A stretch of 7,244 bases of DNA from an uncultured Eubacterium sp. (GCA_947367725.1 CANBFZ010000085.1:1-7244); one strand, 5' to 3'; positions 1-4,850 are shown, counted from the first letter of the stretch. The notes: a model not told the origin generated them from the letters alone. Translations and numbers: made by a program.

Positions 1-173
1 TTCAATTCCTTAATAGGTAAAATGCCATTACTTACAACATTACTCATATCACAGCAGCTGATAGCAAATGGCGTATCCTTTGTTTTTTGTAGTTGTGCCA
101 GGATGCGTTCCTTAGATAAAGGGGTTTTCATTTTCCATAGATAAAGACAAAATTCCACATTATAGCCCGACAT
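1..173 (-). CDS. unrecognised protein, N-terminal part only (runs off left edge)
   Basis: An open minus-strand frame enters from the left edge and has no stop within the window. The first in-frame ATG after an upstream TAA is at 173, giving about 57 visible residues beginning MSGYNVEFCLYLWK. A second in-frame ATG at 131 would give a start of MKTPLSKERILAQLQK and 43 visible residues. Neither ATG has a convincing Shine-Dalgarno sequence, so the start and the gene itself are uncertain. The visible part is polar and lysine-rich after residue 15, has two adjacent cysteines (ISCCD), and shows no signal peptide, membrane segment or known motif. If real, it is transcribed divergently from the XRE-type gene at 226, with about 50 bp between them. 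I do not recognise the family. Confidence 0.35.
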   Translation of the reverse strand, partial: MSGYNVEFCLYLWKMKTPLSKERILAQLQKTKDTPFAISCCDMSNVVSNGILPIKEL

Positions 174-187
174 TCTATATTACAAAA

Positions 188-203
188 GCGTTAATATAAA
201 CGC
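188..203. promoter_or_regulatory. perfect inverted repeat upstream of first XRE gene (possible operator)
   Basis: GCGTT-AATATA-AACGC forms 5-bp perfect arms around an AT-rich centre that contains a TAATAT -10-like hexamer (192-197). It lies 22 bp before the start codon of the XRE-type gene at 226 and just before its AGGAGG. A palindrome over a promoter next to a DNA-binding gene suggests autoregulation. The arms are short, so chance cannot be excluded. Confidence 0.35.
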
Positions 204-225
204 AAAGAAACAGGAGGTACACACG

Positions 226-570
226 ATGAATATCGACTATATCGGGAAGCGAATTACAGCGCTTCGATTACAGAAAGAGGTATCAGAATACAAAATGTCC
301 TACGATCTAGGACATAATAAAAATTATATCCGCTCTATCACCAGCGGACGTGCATTGCCGTCTATCAGCGGATTATTTGAAATCATTTCGTATTTTAACT
401 TGACGCCTGCCGAATTCTTTGACGAGGAACAACAGCAGTCGCAGATGCTAAAAAAGGCAAACGAATATATGCGAGAATTAGATGAAGAAGACATGGTAAT
501 CTTATTAACTCTGCTACAATTACTTACACAAAAAAGCAAGCGCTCCAAAGGCGCATCGGATTCCAGATAA
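226..570 (+). CDS. XRE/Cro-C1-type helix-turn-helix regulator with C-terminal extension
   Basis: A 114-residue cytoplasmic DNA-binding protein. Residues 6-66 form a compact five-helix Cro/C1-type domain: IGKRITALR (helix 1), the helix-turn-helix around YKMSYDLGHNKNYIR (22-36), then ITSGRALPS and LFEIISYF, closing with LTPAEFFD (59-66). Residues 67-114 are a Gln/Glu-rich linker, an amphipathic leucine-rich stretch (DMVILLTLLQLL) suited to dimer or partner contacts, and a basic serine-rich tail. The ATG at 226 follows AGGAGG (212-217) by 8 bases, which fixes the start. A close paralog lies downstream at 678: residues 9-66 align without gaps and 43 of 58 are identical, but the paralog lacks this C-terminal extension. 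The target is unknown. A palindrome at 188-203 is a candidate own operator. The HTH assignment is firm; any pathway is not visible. Confidence 0.85.
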   Translation: MNIDYIGKRITALRLQKEVSEYKMSYDLGHNKNYIRSITSGRALPSISGLFEIISYFNLTPAEFFDEEQQQSQMLKKANEYMRELDEEDMVILLTLLQLLTQKSKRSKGASDSR

Positions 571-582
571 AATATCTTTATT

Positions 583-597
583 CCATATATAATATGG
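583..597. promoter_or_regulatory. 15-bp perfect palindrome (possible operator) between the tandem XRE genes
   Basis: CCATAT-ATA-ATATGG is a perfect 6-bp-arm palindrome, 13 bases after the stop of the first XRE-type gene. It sits just upstream of the extended -10 at 614-622, so it covers about the -30 to -45 region of the second gene's likely promoter. No T-tract follows, so it is not a normal terminator. An operator for one or both XRE paralogs is the simplest reading; this is inference. Confidence 0.4.
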
Positions 598-613
598 CTA
601 GTTTCTAATTTTA

Positions 614-622
614 TGCTATAAA
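614..622 (+). promoter_or_regulatory. extended -10 promoter for second XRE gene
   Basis: TGCTATAAA matches an extended -10 (TGn plus TATAAA, 5 of 6 to TATAAT). No good -35 hexamer lies 16-18 bp upstream, which is common for extended -10 promoters. It would start a leader of about 50 bases before the ATG at 678. Confidence 0.45.
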
Positions 623-677
623 TTTACATAACCAGCTACAGAAACAAGATACTTTATGAACAGAAAGGAAATTACGT

Positions 678-911
678 ATGCATGCAAAGATGTTAAGAGA
701 ACGAATCACCGAACTGAGACTGAAAATGAATGTCTCAGAATACCAGATGTCTTATGACCTGGGTCACAACAAAAACTACATAAGAGCCATTACATCCGGG
801 AGATCCTTACCCTCAGTGACAGCGTTGTTCGATATCATTGAATACTTTGGAATGACACCATCAGAATTTTTTGATACAGAATATTGGAACAACACCCACG
901 ATCAGATGTAA
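678..911 (+). CDS. short XRE/Cro-C1-type regulator, paralog of the upstream gene
   Basis: A 77-residue protein that is essentially only the helix-turn-helix domain. Residues 9-66 match the upstream paralog without gaps (43 of 58 identical), and the HTH segment SEYQMSYDLGHNKNYIR differs by a single residue (K to Q), so both proteins probably read similar DNA. It ends 11 residues after the shared FFD, with TEYWNNTHDQM, and so lacks the paralog's 48-residue tail. The DNA after its stop does not encode the missing tail in another frame, so I read it as a naturally short form rather than a frameshift. The ATG at 678 follows AAAGGAA (664-670) at suitable spacing; ATG 690 is a weaker alternative. 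The gap of 107 bp has its own promoter-like sequence, so it need not be in one operon with 226-570. Possible roles are competitor, partner or divergent duplicate. Confidence 0.82.
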   Translation: MHAKMLRERITELRLKMNVSEYQMSYDLGHNKNYIRAITSGRSLPSVTALFDIIEYFGMTPSEFFDTEYWNNTHDQM

Positions 912-942
912 TTGCTGCTTTATATGGTGTTGGGACTGGCAA

Positions 943-976
943 TACGTGCCGAAGACTTATTTTTCTCCGGCACGTA
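943..976. repeat. 9-bp perfect inverted repeat around the DUF6809 stop codon
   Basis: TACGTGCCG (943-951) and CGGCACGTA (968-976) are perfect complements separated by 16 bases. The right arm encodes the last residues of the minus-strand DUF6809-like gene and its TAA lies in the loop. It lies between convergent genes (ends 911 and 957), where a bidirectional terminator would fit, but neither strand has a proper U-tract after the stem. Confidence 0.5.
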
Positions 977-1253
977 CATCATCCTGAAATATTTCGATGA
1001 TCAGCTTTGCGCCCAAACGGAATCCCTGTATAAATACATCTTCGATTTCAAGGGGTACTTCGTCTAGCTGCCTTTCCAGAATTTCTGTGAACTGCTGATC
1101 TAACGGAGGGTCTAATCTACGCAGCGTTTCAGCAAATGCTTCGTGCTGACGAAGATGTTCCCGGTAGAGCTTACGGTACGCCTCTATACGCGGCATATAC
1201 TGCTCCGCCGGATAAAGTTCGCCTGCGTATAGAGCAGATAATAAGTCACTCAT
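957..1253 (-). CDS. DUF6809-like small protein
   Basis: A 98-residue, acidic, probably all-helical cytoplasmic protein without signal peptide or membrane segment. It has the pattern I associate with DUF6809 proteins of Clostridia: a short N-terminal segment MSDLLSALYAGELYPAEQ (aromatic-Gly-Glu then a Pro-x-Glu), a charged helical middle rich in Arg, Glu and Leu, and a C-terminal signature FIQGFRLGAKLIIEIF (74-89). The molecular function of the family is not known to me. The start at 1253 is supported by AAAGGA 9 bases upstream. It is divergent from the XRE-type gene at 1375, and the gap holds two TGACA-N9-TGTCA sites, so joint control by that regulator is likely. The family assignment is from pattern memory, not a search. 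Confidence 0.75.
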   Translation of the reverse strand: MSDLLSALYAGELYPAEQYMPRIEAYRKLYREHLRQHEAFAETLRRLDPPLDQQFTEILERQLDEVPLEIEDVFIQGFRLGAKLIIEIFQDDVRAGEK

Positions 1254-1287
1254 AACTGATGGATCCTTTCATAAATTGTGAGATTAT

Positions 1288-1306
1288 TGACATTTACAAG
1301 ATGTCA
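1288..1306. promoter_or_regulatory. operator-like palindrome 1: TGACA-N9-TGTCA
   Basis: The sequence is TGACA, nine bases, TGTCA. The arms extend to perfect 8-bp complements, ATTGACAT (1286-1293) and ATGTCAAT (1301-1308). It lies 33 bp upstream of the DUF6809-like ATG and overlaps the -35 position of the XRE gene's extended -10 at 1311-1319. An identical half-site arrangement recurs at 1341-1359. It is probably the binding site of the adjacent XRE-type regulator (inference). Confidence 0.65.
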
Positions 1307-1310
1307 ATGT

Positions 1311-1319
1311 TGTTACAAT
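1311..1319 (+). promoter_or_regulatory. extended -10 promoter for third XRE gene
   Basis: TGTTACAAT fits an extended -10 (TGn followed by TACAAT, 5 of 6). Transcription would start near 1326, about 49 bases before the ATG at 1375. One operator-like site lies upstream over the -35 and the other lies in the leader, an arrangement suited to autorepression. TTGTTACAA (1310-1318) is itself a small palindrome. Confidence 0.45.
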
Positions 1320-1340
1320 TTTAGCATACAATAAAAAAAA

Positions 1341-1359
1341 TGACAATCATTAAATGTCA
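1341..1359. promoter_or_regulatory. operator-like palindrome 2: TGACA-N9-TGTCA
   Basis: This repeats the half-sites and the 9-bp spacing of the site at 1288-1306, with a different inner sequence. It ends 3 bases before the AGGAG (1363-1367) of the XRE-type gene, so a bound protein would sit in the untranslated leader. The ATG at 1354-1356 belongs to this palindrome, which argues that it is not the start codon. The two sites are 53 bp apart, about five helical turns. Confidence 0.6.
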
Positions 1360-1374
1360 AACAGGAGAAACCCT

Positions 1375-1623
1375 ATGTATAAAAATAAAACTGCCGAAGG
1401 CAAGAATAATATTTGCGGTCAGAAGATCAAAGAGATCCGAAAAAATCTACCAGAAAGAACTTCTCAGAGAAAACTGGCTGACATGCTGCAGATTGCAGGA
1501 CTAGATATTGATAAAAATGCAGTACAGCGCATTGAAGACGGTAAACGGTTTGTAACAGATATTGAACTGAAAGCGATCGCCGCCGCACTCAATGTAACCT
1601 ATCAGGATTTACTGGATCTTTAG
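1375..1623 (+). CDS. XRE/Cro-C1-type helix-turn-helix regulator, divergent from DUF6809-like gene
   Basis: An 82-residue stand-alone DNA-binding protein. A basic, disordered N-terminus (1-10) is followed by NICGQKIKEIRK (12-23), the helix-turn-helix SQRKLADMLQIAG through DKNAVQRIEDGKR (30-58), and closing helices with IELKAIAAALNVTYQDLLDL. The RIEDGKRF and LNV-x-x-x-DLL patterns are typical of small Clostridial XRE repressors. I place the start at 1375, because AGGAG (1363-1367) is 7 bases upstream; an in-frame ATG at 1354 has no ribosome binding site and is part of an operator-like palindrome. It is not closely related to the XRE pair at 226 and 678. It probably represses itself and the divergent DUF6809-like gene through the two TGACA-N9-TGTCA sites. 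Confidence 0.85.
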   Translation: MYKNKTAEGKNNICGQKIKEIRKNLPERTSQRKLADMLQIAGLDIDKNAVQRIEDGKRFVTDIELKAIAAALNVTYQDLLDL

Positions 1624-1627
1624 ACAC

Positions 1628-1693
1628 AAAAGGGCGGCGCAGAAAGACGCTTGATTCAGATTGCATCAAAGCATCTCACGATACGCCGCCCTT
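1628..1693 (-). terminator. large GC-rich stem-loop between convergent genes, probable terminator of the ECF gene
   Basis: AAGGGCGGCG (1630-1639) and CGCCGCCCTT (1684-1693) are perfect 10-bp complements. The 44-base loop holds a second imperfect stem (GCTTGAT at 1649-1655 against ATCAAAGC). Read on the minus strand, the stem ends in CCC followed by TTTT, a short U-tract placed just after the ECF gene that ends at 1708. On the plus strand no U-tract follows, so it is a poorer terminator for the XRE gene ending at 1623. The long structured loop is unusual. Confidence 0.55.
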
Positions 1694-1707
1694 GCATTTC
1701 CAAAGGT

Positions 1708-2262
1708 TCAGATCGATTTATATACAAAATATTTCTTGGCAGGCGTTTTACGCAGCGCACCTGCCAGCACGCAGGCAATGACCATACCCACTGCAAACTG
1801 CCCGATATTCCAGACAATCCCAGAAACTGGCACCAGGAAATTTCCATACATGACAGATTCCGTCAGGTAGTAACCCGCTGTCATCTCCAAACCTGCCAGC
1901 ACCATTCCAACAATCTCTAATCCGAAGATCCCTTTTCCACTGTGACAGCTCGTCTTCTCTGCAAAAATTCCCAAAAGCCATGCCATGACAAGCTTAATCA
2001 GAAAGGTCCATGGCGCCCAAAACGCATAACCGCCGATCAGATCACCCAAAGCAGAACCTGCGCCAGCAGCCACTGCACCATGCTTTTTCCCCAGGATTAA
2101 CACTGCCAGAAAAATCATAGAGTCCCCCAGATGTACATACCCCTGCGTAAATGGAATCGGCACCTTGATAAACATAGTCGCAATCATAATGAGACACATC
2201 AGCAATGCCGTCATCACCGTTGTCATCACTTTATTTCTATTTTCTTGCCCGTACTGCAGCAT
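1708..2262 (-). CDS. ECF transporter S component (substrate-binding membrane subunit)
   Basis: A 184-residue, very hydrophobic protein with about six membrane segments (near 12-32, 47-58, 61-76, 83-100, 113-133 and 148-170). It is typical in size for the S component of an energy-coupling factor vitamin transporter, which captures the substrate and docks on a shared EcfT-EcfA-EcfA' module not seen here. Family marks are GYVHLGD (41-47) after the first segment and the motif GSALGDLIGGY (69-79) followed by a Pro-containing segment ending in Lys90. This pattern fits the PF07155-like group. The ATG at 2262 has GGAGG (2274-2270) 7 bases upstream. It is divergent from a MocR-type regulator, as in vitamin B6 (PdxU-like) loci, so a B6 vitamer is one candidate. 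A flavin or another cofactor precursor cannot be excluded, given apbE nearby. Substrate unresolved. Confidence 0.8.
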   Translation of the reverse strand: MLQYGQENRNKVMTTVMTALLMCLIMIATMFIKVPIPFTQGYVHLGDSMIFLAVLILGKKHGAVAAGAGSALGDLIGGYAFWAPWTFLIKLVMAWLLGIFAEKTSCHSGKGIFGLEIVGMVLAGLEMTAGYYLTESVMYGNFLVPVSGIVWNIGQFAVGMVIACVLAGALRKTPAKKYFVYKSI

Positions 2263-2280
2263 AAATCTGCCTCCAATCCA

Positions 2281-2308
2281 TTGACTTTCTTTTTATTGCT
2301 ATTATAAT
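2281..2308 (+). promoter_or_regulatory. sigma-A-type promoter of the mocR-like gene
   Basis: TTGACT (2281-2286, 5 of 6) and TATAAT (2303-2308, perfect) are separated by 16 bp. The predicted start near 2315 gives a leader of about 67 bases before the ATG at 2382. Confidence 0.7.
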
Positions 2309-2329
2309 AACATTAAAGTGTTCTTTCTA
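2301..2329 (-). promoter_or_regulatory. promoter of the ECF S component gene, sharing the -10 region
   Basis: On the minus strand TATAAT (2306-2301) has TAGAAA (2329-2324, 4 of 6) 17 bp upstream. The -10 overlaps that of the opposing promoter because ATTATAAT is self-complementary, so the two RNA polymerases should compete. The predicted start is about 32 bases before the ATG at 2262, leaving no room for a riboswitch. Confidence 0.5.
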
Positions 2330-2381
2330 AAATAGTCAATAAATATTATTTTTATCAATACAGTTTGGAGGTTTTCCTAAA

Positions 2382-3767
2382 ATGAAGCCAATTACAATGG
2401 AGTTTAAATACAGTTCAAAGACGCCGTTATATATACAGTTATATCGACATATTCGCCGCGAAATCACTTGCGGCAATATCGCCTATGGCGAAAAGCTTCC
2501 TTCCCTGCGTAGACTATCAACAGACTTATCCATCAGTATGACCACTGTGGATCTTGCCTACAGCCAACTTGCTGTGGAAGGATACATCATCAGTAAGCCG
2601 CAGTCTGGCTACTATGTCGCTGATATTGCGGGAGACAGCGCCAATCTGGGTCAATCTAAGGAATCTGGTCTGGAGCTGTCCTCTTTTGCAGTGGAAGACT
2701 CCCCTTACAAGCACGATTTGTCCTGTTTTAACTTTGCAAAATGGAAAAAATCCATGGCCAGAGTACTGAACGATTATTCCCATCTGCTTCTCTTTGAAAG
2801 CGATCCCCAAGGAGAAGGCGCGCTGCGCTTTGAAATTTCTAAATACATCTACACGTCCCGCGGCGTAATGGCAAATCCTGATCAGATTGTAATCGGTGCA
2901 GGAACACAGCAGCTAACCACCCACCTTTGTCGTATTTTACGCAAAATCGGCATCGGGCACGTTGCTGCCGAAGATCCTGGCTATCTGCCAGTGCAGAATA
3001 TTTTCAGAGAGCACGGGTTCAGCATCACCAAAGTCGCAGTCGCCGAAGATGGCATTCGTATTGAAAAGCTGCCGACTAACATTCCTTCTGCAGTCTATGT
3101 CAGCCCTTCCAATCAATTTCCAACAGGCTCCGTCATGCCGATCGGAAGACGCTACCAACTGCTGGAATGGGCAATAGAAAATAACAGTTATATTCTAGAG
3201 GACGACTATGATAGCGAACTTCGATATTTCGGAAAACCCGTACCAGCGCTGCAGGGTCTTGACGATGGCGGCCATGTTGTATATCTGGGTTCCTTTTCTT
3301 CTACCCTATTTCCAGCAGTAAAAATCAGCTATATGGTGCTGCCTACTGCCATGATGGAAATTTTCAATACCATCAAAACCGACTATACCCAAACCTGCTC
3401 CAAAACAGAGCAGCTAACCTTGGCGCTATTCATGGAAGATGGCTTATATTTCACCAATATTAAAAAACTGCGGAAACTGTACGGTCAAAAATTGCAGACA
3501 GCCCTCGGTGCATTTTCTCGCTTCGGAAAAGGTTTTGTTACGCCTACCAACACCAGCTCCGGCATCAACATCATTCTTAAAGTTCGCACCCAAAAATCGC
3601 CGGCAGCACTTTCAGAAATGGCTCGTTCCATCGGTGTGAACGTCCAGCCTGTTGCTAGTCTAACCGCGCAGGACACCGCCGCCTTAATCTTCTATTACAA
3701 TCAAATTCCGCTAGGCGACATGGAAAAAACCATCGCCGAGATGATCCAGCTCTGGCGCGCCTGCTAA
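2382..3767 (+). CDS. MocR/GabR-type transcriptional regulator lacking the PLP-binding lysine
   Basis: A 461-residue protein, full length for the MocR family: an N-terminal GntR-type winged helix (14-80, TPLYIQLYRHIRREI through EGYIISKPQSGYYV), a linker, then a fold-type-I aminotransferase-like domain (about 130-461). The domain keeps SPSNQFPTG (241-249) and EDDYDSELRY (273-282), whose D274 and Y276 match PLP-contacting residues of Bacillus GabR (D279, Y281). The Schiff-base lysine expected 31 residues after that tyrosine is Ser307, in GSFSSTLFP (303-311). The C-terminal stretch, often LRLGF-like, is LIFYYNQIP (435-443). The fold is kept but covalent PLP binding should be lost. The ATG at 2382 follows TTTGGAGG (2364-2371). 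It is divergent from the ECF S component, which it probably controls along with itself. Calling it PdxR would overreach. Confidence 0.88.
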   Translation: MKPITMEFKYSSKTPLYIQLYRHIRREITCGNIAYGEKLPSLRRLSTDLSISMTTVDLAYSQLAVEGYIISKPQSGYYVADIAGDSANLGQSKESGLELSSFAVEDSPYKHDLSCFNFAKWKKSMARVLNDYSHLLLFESDPQGEGALRFEISKYIYTSRGVMANPDQIVIGAGTQQLTTHLCRILRKIGIGHVAAEDPGYLPVQNIFREHGFSITKVAVAEDGIRIEKLPTNIPSAVYVSPSNQFPTGSVMPIGRRYQLLEWAIENNSYILEDDYDSELRYFGKPVPALQGLDDGGHVVYLGSFSSTLFPAVKISYMVLPTAMMEIFNTIKTDYTQTCSKTEQLTLALFMEDGLYFTNIKKLRKLYGQKLQTALGAFSRFGKGFVTPTNTSSGINIILKVRTQKSPAALSEMARSIGVNVQPVASLTAQDTAALIFYYNQIPLGDMEKTIAEMIQLWRAC

Positions 3768-3783
3768 AGTACCCCGCAGGCGC
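3757..3783. repeat. 8-bp perfect inverted repeat around the mocR-like stop codon
   Basis: GCGCCTGC (3757-3764) and GCAGGCGC (3776-3783) pair perfectly around an 11-base loop that begins with the TAA stop (3765-3767). The stem is GC-rich and stable. A T6 run occurs 20 bases downstream (3804-3809), too far for a standard intrinsic terminator. It probably affects 3'-end formation of the mocR-like mRNA. Confidence 0.5.
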
Positions 3784-3819
3784 AAGGCGATTTGAGAAAC
3801 CTATTTTTTCTGTAGATGC

Positions 3820-3844
3820 AAGCGAAATCATCACGATTTCGCTT
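3820..3844. repeat. 10-bp perfect inverted repeat around the apbE stop codon
   Basis: AAGCGAAATC (3820-3829) and GATTTCGCTT (3835-3844) pair perfectly around a 5-base loop. The minus-strand TGA stop of the apbE-like gene (3833-3831) is in that loop. No U-tract follows on either strand. It lies in the convergent gap, 36 bases from the stem-loop at 3757-3783; together they probably separate the two opposing transcripts. Confidence 0.55.
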
Positions 3845-4850
3845 CTGTAAACCCTTCAAATCCGGACGTTTTCGTAATCACGCCATCTTGATCCACAAAC
3901 AGTGCTTCCACACCATCGATGCTTTCTATAAAGTCCATGCCCTCGTCAATCCCCAATGTCAGACAGATGGTAGACATGGCGTCACAGTCAGCAGACATGC
4001 CTTTTGCGCCCAAAAGCGTTACGCTGACCACATCATTTTCCACCGGCCATCCAGTCTTTACATCCAGAATATGATGATAATACTGCCCGTCTTTCTCAAA
4101 GCCCCGCTCATAAATACCGGAAGTCACCACAGTTGCATCGGCAGCGGGTACAGAACCGATGATTTCGCCGCGGTCTGTAAAGGGCTTTTCAATGCCAATT
4201 CGAAACGGTTCGCCATCTTTATCTCCGATGGCAATAATATTACCGCCGAAGTTGACAATGGCGCTGGTGACGCCAAGCTTTTCAAGATGTTCTACCGCAC
4301 GGTCAGCCACATAGCCTTTTGCGATACCGCCCAAGGTAATCTCTGCCTCAGGATGTTCCAGCGTAACCCGGTTGCCGTCAATCTGCACAGCCTGGTAATC
4401 TACCCCGGCAAGCGCCGTCTGCACCGCCGCTTCTGAAGGAACTTGGGGTGTTTCGGCATGGAAATCCCACAAAGCGGCCACCTTCCCGATGGTAATATCA
4501 AATGCTCCATCGGAGCGTTTTCCATAATACAACCCTTTTTTCAGCAGAGAAACCGTGTGGGGATCACAAGAAAACGCCTTGCCGCCTGCGTGATTCAGCT
4601 TAAAAATATCACTTTCTTCCCTTGTCGCACTGAACATGGACTCGTACTGGGCACAGAGTGCAAAGGCAGAATCAATGGCAGATTCGGCAGTCTCCTCACC
4701 CATCTCCGCCATATCGTAGATAGTAATCTGACAAATGGTATCCATGTAATAACTTGTTTTCGATACTGGCTTTTCTGTACAGCCAGTGTGTGTTATAATG
4801 ATAGCGAAGGTCATCACAAGGATGACCCATAAAGAAAAAAATCTTTTCAT
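3831..4850 (-). CDS. apbE: FAD:protein FMN transferase, ApbE family lipoprotein
   Basis: A 339-residue enzyme of usual ApbE length. The family moves FMN from FAD onto a Thr or Ser of target flavoproteins, such as Rnf/Nqr subunits and FMN-binding surface lipoproteins, outside the membrane. Residues 1-23 are a lipoprotein signal with lipid-anchor Cys24; the lipobox HTGC is odd because His21 stands where Leu, Val or Ile is usual. Family motifs in order: MDTICQITIY (36-45), FDITIGKVAALWDF (117-130), TLGGIAKGYVAD (172-183), VNFGGN (199-204), TSGIYER (243-249), HHILDVKTGWP (259-269) and SADCDAMSTI (286-295), where D290 and T294 fit the metal-binding site. The ATG at 4850 has GAGG (4862-4859) 8 bases upstream. 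It is divergent from NusG-II and Gx genes, matching flavin-linked envelope electron-transfer loci. No target flavoprotein is in the window. Confidence 0.93.
   Translation of the reverse strand: MKRFFSLWVILVMTFAIIITHTGCTEKPVSKTSYYMDTICQITIYDMAEMGEETAESAIDSAFALCAQYESMFSATREESDIFKLNHAGGKAFSCDPHTVSLLKKGLYYGKRSDGAFDITIGKVAALWDFHAETPQVPSEAAVQTALAGVDYQAVQIDGNRVTLEHPEAEITLGGIAKGYVADRAVEHLEKLGVTSAIVNFGGNIIAIGDKDGEPFRIGIEKPFTDRGEIIGSVPAADATVVTSGIYERGFEKDGQYYHHILDVKTGWPVENDVVSVTLLGAKGMSADCDAMSTICLTLGIDEGMDFIESIDGVEALFVDQDGVITKTSGFEGFTEAKS
4765..4787. promoter_or_regulatory. inverted repeat over the -35 region of the NusG-II gene promoter
   Basis: ACTGGCT (4765-4771) and AGCCAGT (4781-4787) are perfect 7-bp complements with a 9-bp spacer. 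The repeat is inside the apbE-like gene, just after the lipobox codon, and ends 3 bp before the extended -10 at 4791-4799. It could be an operator for the rightward promoter or a hairpin early in the apbE mRNA. A 7-bp repeat of this kind is expected by chance in a few places in 7 kb, so support is only positional. Confidence 0.3.
4791..4799 (+). promoter_or_regulatory. extended -10 promoter for the NusG-II/Gx operon
   Basis: TGTTATAAT is a perfect extended -10 (TGn plus TATAAT). The -35 position (TTTTCT, 17 bp upstream) is poor. It lies inside the divergent apbE-like coding region because the two ATGs are only 32 bp apart. Predicted start near 4806 gives a leader of about 77 bases that is antisense to the apbE 5' end. 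Confidence 0.55.

Larger units (their letters stand above)
2280..2340. promoter_or_regulatory. widely spaced inverted repeat flanking the divergent promoters
   Basis: ATTGACT (2280-2286) and AGTCAAT (2334-2340) are perfect 7-bp complements 54 bp apart centre to centre, close to five helical turns, and they straddle both start sites. A further TCAATA follows at 2355-2360. MocR/GabR proteins are known to bind distant repeats and bend DNA, so these may be the regulator's sites. AAAGTG at 2315-2320 is another possible half-site. The left arm also contains the -35 hexamer. Confidence 0.35.

Noticed and set aside
678..956. Second XRE gene as a frameshifted or truncated pseudogene
   Set aside because: It has its own promoter-like sequence and ribosome binding site, an intact HTH domain, and no remains of the paralog's tail in the following DNA.
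1354..1374. Upstream ATG at 1354 as the start of the third XRE gene
   Set aside because: It has no ribosome binding site and lies in the second TGACA-N9-TGTCA palindrome, while ATG 1375 has AGGAG 7 bases upstream.
226..1623. Toxin-antitoxin pair made of DUF6809-like protein and XRE regulator
   Set aside because: The pair is divergent rather than an overlapping operon, and DUF6809 shows no known toxin motif. The idea is possible but has no direct support here.
1..1700. Mobile element or prophage remnant, given three XRE regulators
   Set aside because: No integrase, transposase, relaxase, terminal repeats or attachment-site duplication is visible in the window.
1651..1920. Plus-strand open frames over 1651-1920
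   Set aside because: They are antisense to the ECF S component gene, have no ribosome binding site and give low-complexity, unfamiliar proteins.
2263..2300. Riboswitch upstream of the ECF S component
   Set aside because: The predicted start leaves only about 32 bases of leader, too short for TPP, FMN or other vitamin riboswitches.
3816..4436. 206-codon plus-strand open frame
   Set aside because: It lies antisense to the well-supported apbE-like gene and shows no recognisable domain or start signal; it reflects codon bias of the real gene.
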